Below are positions 50,105-59,844 of a stretch of DNA of 64,000 bases, in pieces; the first letter of the stretch is position 1, and each line of letters starts with the position of its first letter. The position numbers and the translations under genes are program-made. The notes under the pieces are model-generated. The model did no database searches, was not told where the DNA came from, and worked only from the letters and a program-made list of their open reading frames with translations. Source of the stretch: Candidatus Acidulodesulfobacterium acidiphilum (GTDB taxonomy: Bacteria > SZUA-79 > Acidulodesulfobacterales > Acidulodesulfobacteraceae); the NCBI GenBank assembly GCA_008534395.1, contig SHMQ01000010.1:14976-78975 (forward strand). Reading direction: 5' to 3'.

Positions 50105-51349
50105 TTAATCTTTTCTTTTAATTTTAGATAAAACTCCTTCAAATTCTTCTAAATTAGCTTCGATAACCGGAGCTTCTTTTAATTTTCCGTTTAATGCCTC
50201 AAGAGTTTTAAGTCCGTTGCCGGTAATAGCAAGAACCGTCGTTTCGTTTTTGTTTATATAACCTTTTTCTATAAGTTTTTTTGCTACGGCGACGGTAACG
50301 CCCCCTGCAGTTTCCGTAAATATGCCTTCGGTAGCGGCAAGAAGTTTCATGCCTTCGACTATTTCTTCGTCGGTAGCGTCTTCGCCGTACCCGCCGGTTT
50401 TATTCATAAGGTCGGATGCATAGTAGCCGTCTGCCGGATTTCCTATCGCAAGTGATTTTGCGATAGTATTGGGAGTTCTTACAGGTTTTATAAATTCTCT
50501 TTTTTCTTTTACGGTTGAGGTTATAGGGTTGCATCCGGTAGCCTGCGCTCCGAAAATTCGAGTATGCGGTTTTTCGTTAAGCAGTCCGCAGTAATCGAAC
50601 TCGTCTATTGCTTTACCTACTTTTGTTATTAAAGAACCGCCGGCCATTGGAACTACGACGTTATCGGGAGCTTTAAATCCTAATTGTTCGAGCATTTCGA
50701 AAGTAAGGGATTTAGAACCTTCTGCATAATAAGGCCTTAAATTTATGTTTACGAATGCCCAACTGTGTTTTCCTGCTATTTCGGTGCAAAGCCTGTTGAC
50801 TTTGTCGTAACTGCCGTTAATTTTAACGAGATTAGTGTCGTATATAAGAGTACCCAGTACTTTTCCCGTTTCAAGGTTTGAAGGTATGAATACGAAACTT
50901 TCGTAACCGGAAGAAGCCGCTAATGCCGCAACGGAATTTGCCAGGTTGCCCGTAGATGCGCAGGCGACGGTTTTAAAACCGAATTCTCTTGCTTTTGCAA
51001 TAGCTACCGAAACGACTCTATCTTTAAAAGATAGTGTAGGAAAGTTTACGGCATCGTTTTTAACGTACATTTCTTTAACGCCGAGTGCTTTTGCAAGGTT
51101 ATCGGCTTTTACGAGCGGCGTATATCCCACGTTTTTGCCTATTTTTATCTCTCCTTTTATAGGAAGAAGTTCCTGATACCGCCACATATTGGCATCGCGA
51201 GATTTTATTTTTTCTTTTGTTATCTCTTTTTTTATTTTATCGTAATCGTAGTCCACTTCGAGCGGACCGAAACAATAATCGCAAACATAAAGCGGGCTGT
51301 CTGGATATTCCTTGCCGCATTCCCTGCATTTTAAACCTTTCACGAACAT
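50105..51349 (-). CDS. thrC: Threonine synthase (or related phosphohomoserine-using PLP enzyme)
   Basis: A 414-residue fold-type II PLP enzyme of the threonine synthase family with an N-terminal zinc ribbon (LKCRECGKEYPDS, YVCDYCFGPL). FPTLSFKDRVVSVAIAKA contains the PLP lysine and ASTGNLANSVAALAA the phosphate loop. It normally turns O-phosphohomoserine into threonine. It is first in an operon behind a SAM riboswitch together with sulfur-transfer genes, which is unexpected for pure threonine synthesis; use of a sulfur donor to make homocysteine is possible but unproven. Confidence 0.85.
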   Translation of the reverse strand: MFVKGLKCRECGKEYPDSPLYVCDYCFGPLEVDYDYDKIKKEITKEKIKSRDANMWRYQELLPIKGEIKIGKNVGYTPLVKADNLAKALGVKEMYVKNDAVNFPTLSFKDRVVSVAIAKAREFGFKTVACASTGNLANSVAALAASSGYESFVFIPSNLETGKVLGTLIYDTNLVKINGSYDKVNRLCTEIAGKHSWAFVNINLRPYYAEGSKSLTFEMLEQLGFKAPDNVVVPMAGGSLITKVGKAIDEFDYCGLLNEKPHTRIFGAQATGCNPITSTVKEKREFIKPVRTPNTIAKSLAIGNPADGYYASDLMNKTGGYGEDATDEEIVEGMKLLAATEGIFTETAGGVTVAVAKKLIEKGYINKNETTVLAITGNGLKTLEALNGKLKEAPVIEANLEEFEGVLSKIKRKD

Positions 51350-51411
51350 TTTGTCTCCTTATTTTAATTTATTCTGTTTTTAATTTATTTTATTAAAGTA
51401 AAGCCTATAAC

Positions 51412-51449
51412 AAAAAAACCTCTCCTTCCCGAAAATTAGGAAGAAGAGG
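51412..51449 (-). terminator. Riboswitch-linked intrinsic terminator
   Basis: On the minus strand an 11-pair stem (CCTCTTCTTCC with GGAAGGAGAGG, one G-U pair) is followed by seven T. It sits between the SAM riboswitch and thrC. The 5' arm can also pair with the AAGAAGA at the 3' end of the aptamer, giving the usual terminator/antiterminator choice. Confidence 0.88.
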
Positions 51450-51462
51450 TTTTTAAACTCGT

Positions 51463-51575
51463 TTCTTCTTATCTTCCAGGAATGAACCTGCGGGAATTAG
51501 CACCGATTTTATTATAATCTAAACGGTTGCTGCGGTTTCAAAGGGCCCGTCCCTCTACCGCTCTCGATAAGAACA
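51463..51575 (-). promoter_or_regulatory. SAM-I (S-box) riboswitch
   Basis: Read on the minus strand the segment contains CTTATCGAGAGCGGTAGAGG, GACGGGCCC, then GAAACCGCAGCAACC, GGTGCTAATTCC and TGGAAGATAAGAAG, the conserved S-box landmarks in order. The closing P1 helix pairs CTTATC with GATAAG. When S-adenosylmethionine binds, the downstream terminator should form and stop transcription of the thrC-to-M67 operon. Just upstream (51583-51602) is a short inverted repeat TAGACT/AGTCTA. Confidence 0.93.
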
Positions 51576-51716
51576 TTAAATATAGACTTGTCTGACAGTC
51601 TATTTAATTATATAATTGTAATAAAAATTCGTATGTTTGTATGTATAAAATGTATAATATAATGAATTAAATAAATTATGCATTTATTTTTTTATTATAT
51701 AGTATAAATATTAAAG

Positions 51717-52487
51717 ATGTCAAATAAAAAAATAACCTTAATATTAATTTTATTTTTTGTTTTTATGCCCGCGGTTTTTCTATCCGGCTGCGTTCCTTAT
51801 ATAATAGGAGGAAATTATTCGGGACAAAGCGCTAGAGGATATGCCCCTCCTCCAGGATATTATCCCCCTAAACAAATATCTAACGATGTAGAAATAGGAG
51901 TAGCTTCGTGGTATGGTCCAGGATTTCAGGGCAGACCTACCGCAAGCGGTCAAATTTATAACATGTACGATTTAACCGCGGCTTCACTAACCCTTCCTTT
52001 AAACAGTTATGCTTACGTGACGGATCTGGAAAATCATAGAAGCGTTGAAGTTTTGGTTAACGACAGAGGTCCTTATGCCGACGGCAGGATTATGGATCTT
52101 TCGTATGCGGCGGCAAGAGCTTTAGATATGATAGGACCGGGGACTGCATTGGTAAGGGTGCAGTATTTGGGTCCAAATCCCGTTTCTTTAGCTCAATGTA
52201 GAAGATATTATGGTACAAGCGGAATAGCGCAGGCCGTAAAACATGCGCCGCCGGTTTGCGGTTATACGCTGCAGTTTGCCGCTTATACGAGAAAGGCAAT
52301 GGCGTTAAAAAAAATATCGGCAATGAAAAAATTTGTGCCTGGAGTTCAGCTTGCCGAAAAAAATGTAAGAGGCACATTCTATTATAAAGTGGTATTCGGC
52401 GACTTTAAAAATTTGCAGGATGCTTACAATTTTGCCAAAACTATAGCAAAATACGGTTATGACGTTTATATTACGCGGTACGAATAA
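51717..52487 (+). CDS. rlpA: RlpA-like septal lipoprotein with SPOR domain
   Basis: A 256-residue lipoprotein: signal peptide with lipobox LSGC (C25), a double-psi beta-barrel (GVASWYGPGFQGRPTASGQI, then VLVNDRGPYADGRIMDLSYA with the catalytic-type aspartate), and a C-terminal SPOR domain (about 178-255) that binds denuded peptidoglycan at the septum. RlpA of some bacteria is a lytic transglycosylase. The ATG directly follows an AT-rich stretch without a clear ribosome site. The riboswitch operon diverges from it. Confidence 0.93.
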   Translation: MSNKKITLILILFFVFMPAVFLSGCVPYIIGGNYSGQSARGYAPPPGYYPPKQISNDVEIGVASWYGPGFQGRPTASGQIYNMYDLTAASLTLPLNSYAYVTDLENHRSVEVLVNDRGPYADGRIMDLSYAAARALDMIGPGTALVRVQYLGPNPVSLAQCRRYYGTSGIAQAVKHAPPVCGYTLQFAAYTRKAMALKKISAMKKFVPGVQLAEKNVRGTFYYKVVFGDFKNLQDAYNFAKTIAKYGYDVYITRYE

Positions 52488-52521
52488 ATTTATTTTATTT
52501 TACGATTAAATGTAATAAAAT

Positions 52522-53286
52522 ATGAATATGAAAAAAATAGTCGCGGTTATACCCGCAAGATATAAATCGACGAGGTTTGAAGGAAAACCTCTTGCTTTAA
52601 TTATGGGCAAACCTATGATAAAGCATGTTTACGAAGGAGTTAAAAAGTCGGAATTGCTGTCGGACGTTATCATAGCTACGGAAGACGAAAGAATATTCGA
52701 CGCTTGTAAAGATTTCGGAGCAAACGTAGTTATGACTAAAGATACTCATCAGACGGGAACGGACAGGATAATCGAAGCCGTTCAGAATTTGGACGCCGAT
52801 ATAATACTAAACATACAGGGAGACGAACCGTTAGTAAATTCGGAAATAATATCTGCACTAATAAAACCTTTTGACGAAAACGGAGAAATTTCATTTACGA
52901 GCGTTAAAACGCCTATTTACGACTTTGACGAGTTTATGGATCCGAATAACGTAAAAGTCGTAGTGGATAAAGAAAATTTCGGAATATATTTTTCCAGAAG
53001 CCCTATACCTTACGACAGGGAACAGGCCGACAAGCTTAAAGATATTAAAGGGATTTACGGTTATAAACATCTAGGTTTTTACGGATATACGAAAAAATTT
53101 CTTTTTGAATTCGGTAAAATGGAGCAGTCTTATTTAGAAAAAAAGGAGATGCTGGAACAGTTGAGGGCAATAGAAAACGGTTATAAGATAAAACTTGAAA
53201 CCGTAGATATTTCTACTATACCTGTCGACGTTAAGGATGATATTAAAAAGGTTGAAAATTTTATTTTAAAATCTTATAATAATTAA
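52522..53286 (+). CDS. kdsB: CMP-KDO synthetase
   Basis: A 254-residue 3-deoxy-manno-octulosonate cytidylyltransferase, which activates KDO for lipopolysaccharide core synthesis. AVIPARYKSTRFEGKPLALI carries the nucleotide-binding arginines; DIILNIQGDEPLV holds the metal aspartate region; YFSRSPIPYDR and KHLGFYGYTKKFL are further family motifs. It shows the organism makes lipopolysaccharide. Confidence 0.95.
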   Translation: MNMKKIVAVIPARYKSTRFEGKPLALIMGKPMIKHVYEGVKKSELLSDVIIATEDERIFDACKDFGANVVMTKDTHQTGTDRIIEAVQNLDADIILNIQGDEPLVNSEIISALIKPFDENGEISFTSVKTPIYDFDEFMDPNNVKVVVDKENFGIYFSRSPIPYDREQADKLKDIKGIYGYKHLGFYGYTKKFLFEFGKMEQSYLEKKEMLEQLRAIENGYKIKLETVDISTIPVDVKDDIKKVENFILKSYNN

Positions 53287-53332
53287 CTTATATTAACTTA
53301 TATTAAAAAAATAAAAAAGGAGCGGTAAAAAC

Positions 53333-53554
53333 ATGAAAGAGGGAATACACCCTAAAATTTATCAGGCTAAAGTTAAATGCGCCTGCGGGGAAGAATTCGT
53401 TACCGGAAGCACCGTAGAGGAAATTCACGTCGATATATGTTCAAAATGCCATCCGTTTTATACGGGTAAGCAAAAGTTTGTCGATAGCGCCGGAAGAATA
53501 GATAAATTTAACAAAAAATATGCAGGTTTAAAAAGCAGCGCCGTTAAAAAATAA
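53333..53554 (+). CDS. rpmE: 50S ribosomal protein L31
   Basis: A 73-residue L31 of the zinc-binding (C+) type: [11 protein letters not shown] and [20 protein letters not shown] supply C-x-C and C-x-x-C. AAGGAGCGG precedes the ATG. Neighbouring thyX, prfA and prmC match the common rpmE-prfA-prmC order. Confidence 0.96.
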   Translation: MKEGIHPKIYQAKVKCACGEEFVTGSTVEEIHVDICSKCHPFYTGKQKFVDSAGRIDKFNKKYAGLKSSAVKK

Positions 53555-53585
53555 ACAAATAAATTTATTATTTTTCCTTTTATGA

Positions 53586-54296
53586 ATGGTTAAGCTTATT
53601 AATTATACTTCCAAGCCTGAAATTACTATTGCTACTGCAGCGCGTCTATGCTATAGTTCTTACGGCATAGATAAAATAGAGGCCGATTTTAACGACGGCG
53701 AGAAAGGACTTGAACAGGCTAGGAAACTAATTAAAAGAATAAGAACGTCGGGGCACGAATCCGTTCTGGAACATTCTAATTTTACTTTCGGCGTGGAAAA
53801 ATTGTCGAGAAGCGCTTCCCATCAATTAGTAAGGCATAGAATAGCTTCATATTCTCAAAGAAGCCAGCGGTACGTTAAGGAAGATAAGCCTAAATATCTT
53901 ATTCCCGATTCTATAGCCTGTAATCCTGAATTTTTGGAAAAATATAAAAAAATAACCGAAGATATTTTTTCGCTTTACGGATATTTTATAGAAAAAGGCG
54001 TTCCTGCGGAAGATGCCAGATATCTTCTTCCAAATGCGACTGAAACCCAAATTATTTTTACTATGAATGCAAGGGAACTCCTTCATTTTTTTAAGCTTAG
54101 AGGATGCAACAGAGCGCAGTGGGAGATAAGGTCGGTAGCCCGTGAAATGTTTAAATTGGCCTATCCTATAGCTCCGTCTGTTTTTCACGGAGCGGGTCCG
54201 TCGTGCGTAAGGGGAAATTGTTCCGAAGGGGAATTCTCTTGCGGAAGTCCTTCAGACGTGAGGAAGTCCTGGTTAAAAGGCGGTCTCGACTTTTAA
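53586..54296 (+). CDS. thyX: Flavin-dependent thymidylate synthase
   Basis: A 236-residue ThyX, which makes dTMP from dUMP using FAD and methylene-tetrahydrofolate. The signature RHRIASYSQRSQRY is at 83-96, with SVLEHSNFTFGVE before it and HFFKLRGCNRAQWEIR after it. The C-terminal tail has extra cysteines (CVRGNCSEGEFSCG). It lies between rpmE and prfA. Confidence 0.96.
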   Translation: MVKLINYTSKPEITIATAARLCYSSYGIDKIEADFNDGEKGLEQARKLIKRIRTSGHESVLEHSNFTFGVEKLSRSASHQLVRHRIASYSQRSQRYVKEDKPKYLIPDSIACNPEFLEKYKKITEDIFSLYGYFIEKGVPAEDARYLLPNATETQIIFTMNARELLHFFKLRGCNRAQWEIRSVAREMFKLAYPIAPSVFHGAGPSCVRGNCSEGEFSCGSPSDVRKSWLKGGLDF

Positions 54297-54346
54297 CCTT
54301 AATTCTATTTGCTATATGCATTTAATTGCTTTGAAGGATGTGTTTA

Positions 54347-55423
54347 ATGCTTGACGATAACTTAATAAAAAAAGCCTCGGAATTATCAGAAAAAGCCGAG
54401 GAATTATATTCTAAAATACAGGAAGAAAGCACAAAAGGTTTCAGTCCGGAAATAAAAGAATTATCTAAACAATACAACGCTATAAAAAAAACTGCGGAAC
54501 AATTTTCGGAATATAATAAAACGGAATCAGAAATAAAAGACCTTGAAAAGCTGATTAAAACAGAGTCCGACCCCGCTCTAATCGATTTAGAAAACGAAGA
54601 AATAAATTCCCTAAAAAGCAAAGCGGATAAAATAGCCGAAGAAATTAAAGATTTCTTTTATCCCAAAGAAAATTCTCAGGACAGAGACATACTTCTAGAA
54701 ATAAGAGCCGCTACCGGCGGCGAAGAAGCCGCACTTTTCGCCCTTGACCTTTTTAAAATGTACAATAAGTATGCCTTAACAAAAAATTTTCAATTCGAAG
54801 CTATTTCTTTAAGCCCTTCTTCTACCGGCGGGTTAAAAGAAGCCATAGTTTCGGTAAAAGGAAAAGAAGCATTCCGTCTTTTGCGCAATGAAAGCGGAGT
54901 GCACAGGGTTCAAAGAATTCCGGCAACGGAAACGCAGGGAAGGGTGCATACTTCGGCGGCTACCGTTGCAGTCATGCCTGAAGCCGAAGAAATAGATTTA
55001 AAAATAAATCCAGAAGATTTAAGAATAGACGTTTACAGGTCTTCCGGACACGGCGGGCAGAGCGTCAATACTACGGATTCGGCAGTCAGGGTTACGCATA
55101 TTCCGTCCGGATTAGTCGTTACCTGTCAGGACGAAAAATCTCAGCACAAAAATAAAGCTAAAGCACTTAGAATATTAAGGTCGCGTCTATTAAACAGGAT
55201 AGAAGCAGATAAAAAAAGCATAGAGGCTCAAAACAGAAAAAGTATGGTAGGCAGCGGCGACAGAAGCGAAAAGATAAGAACTTATAATTTTCCGCAGGGC
55301 AGAATAACTGACCACCGCGCCGGTATAACCATACATAAGCTGGCTTCTTTTATGGACGGCGAATTAGACGAACTTTTGATGCCTTTGGCGGATTATATCG
55401 AATCGCAGAAACAACTGCAATAA
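54347..55423 (+). CDS. prfA: Peptide chain release factor 1
   Basis: RF1, recognising UAA and UAG. The ATG at 54347 is chosen over 54338 because GAAGG sits at a proper distance from it. The GGQ motif is at 236-238 (SSGHGGQSVNTTDSAVR), and the domain opens with LEIRAATGGEEAALFA. The codon-reading loop has VHRVQRIPATETQGRVHTSA. It is followed by prmC, which methylates this glutamine. Confidence 0.96.
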   Translation: MLDDNLIKKASELSEKAEELYSKIQEESTKGFSPEIKELSKQYNAIKKTAEQFSEYNKTESEIKDLEKLIKTESDPALIDLENEEINSLKSKADKIAEEIKDFFYPKENSQDRDILLEIRAATGGEEAALFALDLFKMYNKYALTKNFQFEAISLSPSSTGGLKEAIVSVKGKEAFRLLRNESGVHRVQRIPATETQGRVHTSAATVAVMPEAEEIDLKINPEDLRIDVYRSSGHGGQSVNTTDSAVRVTHIPSGLVVTCQDEKSQHKNKAKALRILRSRLLNRIEADKKSIEAQNRKSMVGSGDRSEKIRTYNFPQGRITDHRAGITIHKLASFMDGELDELLMPLADYIESQKQLQ

Positions 55424-55519
55424 AGTTTTATAATTTTATAATATAAAATATTTGGCTATTTACAAATTAATTAAAGATCGAAGCATTATCCTATATAAGA
55501 TTGTTTCGCTTTGCGCCGG

Positions 55520-56455
55520 ATGACTATTTACGAATTAATTAAAAACGGGGAATACAGGCTGAAAAAAGCCGGAATACAAAATCCTTATAACGAATCGCTC
55601 GGTTTAATGCAATATGCGCTCGGTTTAAATTTAGAAAAAATTATTGTTTCGTATGAAGATAATATTTCTGAGGTAAAAAAACAAACTTTCGAAAAATTAA
55701 TAGAAAGAAGGTTTAAAAAGGAACCTTTCGCTTATATAGTTAAAAATAAAGAATTTTATTCTTTAAATTTTTGCGTTGACGAAACGGTTTTGATACCGAG
55801 GCCAGATACCGAATGCTTAGTTGATGCCGCAATTGAGGAAATACGAAGGCTTTACGGCATATATAAAAAAAAGATTAATGTTATAGATTTAGGTACGGGT
55901 TGCGGAGCAGTTGCGATTTCTATTGCAAAGAATTTTGATAATGTTATAATTTATGCTGCGGATAACAACTTAACTAGTTTAAAAACCGCGGAAAAAAATA
56001 TAATTAATAACGGCGTTCAGAAAAAAGTAGTTCCGGTTTTTTTAGACATCCTTAAATTAAACTGTGGCGAAAATTTGTCTTTAAATACAAGCGTAAGCGT
56101 CGGAGACTTTGATTTTTATAATCTTAATAACTATGATTTAATTATATCAAATCCGCCGTATATAACTACGGAAGATTTAGCGTCGCTGGAAGACGATATT
56201 AAATTTTACGAACCGGTCGGAGCTTTAGACGGAGGCAAAGACGGGCTTTTATTTTATAGAAAAATATTCGATGCCGCATCGATTGCCCGCGAAAAAATTA
56301 AAACGCTGATTTTAGAGATAGATTATCGCAAAAAAAAAGAAATTCAGTCTTTGTTTGAAGAAAGGTTTGATAATATCAATTTAAAATTTAAGAAAATAGA
56401 TTTTATTAACGATTTAAATAATAAAGAAAGGGCGGTAAAAATTACATATGGATAA
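55520..56455 (+). CDS. prmC: Release factor glutamine methyltransferase
   Basis: PrmC/HemK, which methylates the GGQ glutamine of release factors. The ATG at 55520 (MTIYELIKNGEYRLKKAG) is preferred over a TTG at 55511. ETVLIPRPDTECLVD, then VIDLGTGCGAVAISIAK (AdoMet loop), and the catalytic NPPY at 211-214. It overlaps murA by eight bases. prfA is directly upstream. Confidence 0.95.
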   Translation: MTIYELIKNGEYRLKKAGIQNPYNESLGLMQYALGLNLEKIIVSYEDNISEVKKQTFEKLIERRFKKEPFAYIVKNKEFYSLNFCVDETVLIPRPDTECLVDAAIEEIRRLYGIYKKKINVIDLGTGCGAVAISIAKNFDNVIIYAADNNLTSLKTAEKNIINNGVQKKVVPVFLDILKLNCGENLSLNTSVSVGDFDFYNLNNYDLIISNPPYITTEDLASLEDDIKFYEPVGALDGGKDGLLFYRKIFDAASIAREKIKTLILEIDYRKKKEIQSLFEERFDNINLKFKKIDFINDLNNKERAVKITYG

Positions 56456-57782
56456 AATGGTCATAGAGGGAGGATTTCCTTTAGTAGGAGAAGTTTCTAT
56501 AAGCGGTTCTAAAAATGCATCTTTGCCGATAATAGTTTCGTCTATAATGTTTGACGAGTTCGACTGCGAAATAGAAAATGTTCCCGATTTAGAAGATATT
56601 AAAACTATAAAAAAACTTTTAATCAGTCTGGGTGCGGTAATAAAAAAAAGCGGCGCCGTCGATAAGTTAGTTATTAATACTTCCGGCATTAATAACTTCG
56701 ATGCGCCTTACGATTTGGTAAAAACTATGAGGGCTTCCGTTCTTGTCCTCGGTCCGCTAATCGCCAAATATAAACGTGCGCGAGTGTCTCTTCCCGGAGG
56801 ATGCGCAATCGGCGCAAGACCTATAGATTTTCATCTTAACGCTTTAAAACAGCTTGGGGCTACGGTTAAAGTCGATCATGGATACGTAGAAGTTTTTGCC
56901 GATAAGCTCAAGGGTGCGGTTATAAATTTTCCTATTCCTTCGGTTACAGGAACGGAAAACGTAATTATGGCGGCAGTTCTCGCGGAAGGCACTACTATTA
57001 TAAAAAATGCGGCGAGGGAGCCGGAAATAGACGATATGATTACCGCTCTTAACAACGGCGGAGCCGATATAAAAAGAATAGAACCGTCCGTCATTTCCGT
57101 AAAGGGAGTTAAAAAACTTAACCGTTTATGCCATAGAGTACTTCCCGATAGAATAGAGGCTGGAACTTTCATGGTGGCTTCCGCCATAACTAAAGGCGAT
57201 ATAGTTCTTAAAAATCTTAACGTTAATCATCTGAAATCGGTTATCGATAAACTTTCGGAAGCTGGCGTAAAAGTTATTATAAACTCGTCGAATTCGATAA
57301 GGGTTAAGGGATCTAAAGTTATTAAAAGCGTAGATATTTCTACCGCTCCTTATCCTAATTTTCCTACGGATATGCAGGCGCAGATTATGTCTCTTATGAC
57401 GCTTTCAAGCGGATTGTGTGTTATTACCGAAAACGTTTTCGAAAACAGGTTTATGCATGTTGCCGAACTTATTCGTCTTGGAGCGAATATTAAAGTGAGA
57501 AATAATTTTGCTATAGTAAAAGGGGTAAAAAAACTTTCCGGAGCCGAAGTTATGGCAACCGACTTAAGGGCAAGCGCTTCCCTAGTTCTTGCCGGATTAG
57601 CTTCTTCAGACGGTTTAACTACCGTTTCGAGAATATATCATCTTGATCGCGGATACGAAATCATGGAAAAAAAGTTGACCGCTTTAGGGGCTATAATTTC
57701 AAGGGTAAAAGCAAACGATATATCTCCGGTACCTGACGGCGAATCCAGATTTAGCGGCATCGCTTGCAGTAAGACTGCTTGA
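56448..57782 (+). CDS. murA: UDP-N-acetylglucosamine enolpyruvyl transferase
   Basis: MurA, 444 residues, first committed step of peptidoglycan synthesis. GSKNASLPIIVSSIM opens the fold; the catalytic cysteine C119 is in LPGGCAIGARPIDFH, so fosfomycin sensitivity is expected. YPNFPTDMQAQIMSLMTL and DRGYEIMEKKLTALGA complete the signature. It overlaps prmC and precedes hisG. Confidence 0.96.
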   Translation: MDKMVIEGGFPLVGEVSISGSKNASLPIIVSSIMFDEFDCEIENVPDLEDIKTIKKLLISLGAVIKKSGAVDKLVINTSGINNFDAPYDLVKTMRASVLVLGPLIAKYKRARVSLPGGCAIGARPIDFHLNALKQLGATVKVDHGYVEVFADKLKGAVINFPIPSVTGTENVIMAAVLAEGTTIIKNAAREPEIDDMITALNNGGADIKRIEPSVISVKGVKKLNRLCHRVLPDRIEAGTFMVASAITKGDIVLKNLNVNHLKSVIDKLSEAGVKVIINSSNSIRVKGSKVIKSVDISTAPYPNFPTDMQAQIMSLMTLSSGLCVITENVFENRFMHVAELIRLGANIKVRNNFAIVKGVKKLSGAEVMATDLRASASLVLAGLASSDGLTTVSRIYHLDRGYEIMEKKLTALGAIISRVKANDISPVPDGESRFSGIACSKTA

Positions 57783-57807
57783 AATAAAAATATTTATTTA
57801 TATATTA

Positions 57808-58560
57808 ATGAAAATTTCAAATAAAAAATATCCTAAACTCAAGAAGCTAAAAATTGCAGTTCCCAAAGGCAGAGTGCTTAAAGATGCCTTAAGATTTTTA
57901 AGAGAATCGGGATATATTAAACACCCTGATGCCGATTACGATTCCAGGAAACTTATTTTCGATTACGAAGACGATGCCGTAAGCCTGCTCATAGTAAAGC
58001 CTTTAGACGTGCCGACTTTCGTAGAGTACGGAGCGGCCGACGCCGGTATTGCAGGCAAAGACGTTTTACTGGAAAAACCAAGAAATATATACGAACCTTT
58101 AGACCTTGGCATAGGAAAATGTAAAGTGGTCGTTGCGGCTCGCAAAACTTTAATATTCGGAAAAGATAATAATAATTTAAATGCCGATGACCGTTTTCCA
58201 GAAATAGACGACGATATAAAAAATAAAATATATTATTCAGGGGTAAATATTGGAATTGCCACTAAATACGTGCGTATCGCCAGGGATTTTTTTAATAAAA
58301 AAGGCGTTTCAAACGTTCAAATCATAAAGCTATACGGTAACGTCGAACTTGCGCCTATTTCCGGACTGTGCGATTTTATAGTAGATTTAGTTTCTACCGG
58401 AGAAACCTTAAGGCAAAATAATTTAATTCCTATAGAAGATATAGTCCATGTTACTTCAAGATTAATAGTCAACAGAGCAAGCCTTAAAATAAATTCGGCG
58501 GATATTGCGGCTTTAATAGAAGATTTAAAAGAACGGGTCAATAAAAATGAGGGTATTTGA
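57808..58560 (+). CDS. hisG: ATP phosphoribosyltransferase, short form
   Basis: HisG, first enzyme of histidine synthesis. AVPKGRVLKDALRFLRESG and EYGAADAGIAGKDVLLE are N-terminal motifs; DLVSTGETLRQNNL is the PRPP-binding region. The protein ends at LIEDLKERVNK without the regulatory C-terminal domain, so it is the short form that usually needs HisZ; no hisZ is seen in this window. It overlaps hisD by 14 bases. Confidence 0.94.
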   Translation: MKISNKKYPKLKKLKIAVPKGRVLKDALRFLRESGYIKHPDADYDSRKLIFDYEDDAVSLLIVKPLDVPTFVEYGAADAGIAGKDVLLEKPRNIYEPLDLGIGKCKVVVAARKTLIFGKDNNNLNADDRFPEIDDDIKNKIYYSGVNIGIATKYVRIARDFFNKKGVSNVQIIKLYGNVELAPISGLCDFIVDLVSTGETLRQNNLIPIEDIVHVTSRLIVNRASLKINSADIAALIEDLKERVNKNEGI

Positions 58561-59842
58561 TTCAAATAAAGACGATTTTAAAAAATTTTTAAAAGAAAGA
58601 AGGTTCGGCCAGTTTGAATTTACCGATAAAATACAGCAGGAACTCAAAGCCATACGCAGAGACGTTATTGCCGACGGAGATAAAGCTTTAACATTATATA
58701 CCGCTAAATTCGATAAAGTTAATCTGGCGCCGGAAGAATTCTTAATAGGCAAAAAAGAAAAGGATAAATCCGTAAATTCTTTAAATAAAGATGAATTAAA
58801 AAGTATCGAAAACACGATAAAAAGAGTTTACGACTATCACTCCAAACAAAATCTCAATACATGGTTTTCAAACGACGCCGAAACAGGTCTTATAACCGGA
58901 CAGCTCGTATCGCCTCTTAAAAAAGTCGGCATATACGTTCCCGGCGGCAAAGCGAGCTATCCTTCGTCAGTTATTATGAATGCGATACCTGCGGCAGCTG
59001 CCGGAGTTAAAGACGTCATAGCCGTCACCCCTCCGTCAAAACAGTTAAATAATTACGTTATTGCGGCGGCGGTTTTGTGCGGAATAGAAAAAATATTTAG
59101 AATAGGCGGTCCGCAGGCTATATTCGCTCTTGCATACGGCACCGAAACTATTCCATCCGTAGATAAAATAGCCGGTCCCGGCAATATTTACGTAGCAACG
59201 GCAAAGAAAATGGTTTATGGCGACGTCGATATAGATATGATAGCCGGGCCGAGCGAAATTGCGATAGTGTGCGATGAATACGCCGATCCGGAACTTGCGG
59301 CGGTAGATATGATGTCTCAGGCGGAGCATGACGAAATGGCGATTTCTACCGTTATCAGCGACAGCAGTTCGGTTATTAAAAAGATTGAAAAAATACTTCC
59401 TAAATTAATTAAGAGCGAAAAGAGAAAAGAAATAATAGAGAAGTCGATAAATCATAATGCGTCTTTGGTAATAACCGGCTCTTTGGACGAGTCTATCGAT
59501 ATTGTAAACGAACTTGCGCCGGAACATTTAGAACTGTATATAAAAGACCCTTTCGATAAACTTTTTGCAATAAAAAATGCAGGCGCCGTATTTATGGGAG
59601 CAAATACTCCCGAATCGCTTGGAGATTACGTAGCCGGTCCGAGCCATGTGCTTCCTACCGGCGGTACGGCAAGGTTTTTTTCCCCCTTGGATACGATCTC
59701 ATTTCTTAAGAGAACAAGCGTTATTTATTCGAGTCCCGATTTTCTATTAAAAAGCGCAAAAGACGTAAATTTCTTTTCTGAAATAGAAGGATTAAGCGCG
59801 CATAACGAATCTGTAAGTTTTAGAATAAAAAAGATAAAATAA
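58547..59842 (+). CDS. hisD: Histidinol dehydrogenase
   Basis: HisD, 431 residues, last two steps of histidine synthesis. VGIYVPGGKASYPSSVIMNA, IFRIGGPQAIFALAYGT, DKIAGPGNIYVATAK, MIAGPSEIAIV, and MMSQAEHDEMA with zinc-binding residues are all in place, ending with YVAGPSHVLPTGGTARF. Co-transcribed between hisG and hisC. Confidence 0.96.
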   Translation: MRVFDSNKDDFKKFLKERRFGQFEFTDKIQQELKAIRRDVIADGDKALTLYTAKFDKVNLAPEEFLIGKKEKDKSVNSLNKDELKSIENTIKRVYDYHSKQNLNTWFSNDAETGLITGQLVSPLKKVGIYVPGGKASYPSSVIMNAIPAAAAGVKDVIAVTPPSKQLNNYVIAAAVLCGIEKIFRIGGPQAIFALAYGTETIPSVDKIAGPGNIYVATAKKMVYGDVDIDMIAGPSEIAIVCDEYADPELAAVDMMSQAEHDEMAISTVISDSSSVIKKIEKILPKLIKSEKRKEIIEKSINHNASLVITGSLDESIDIVNELAPEHLELYIKDPFDKLFAIKNAGAVFMGANTPESLGDYVAGPSHVLPTGGTARFFSPLDTISFLKRTSVIYSSPDFLLKSAKDVNFFSEIEGLSAHNESVSFRIKKIK

Positions 59843-59844
59843 TC

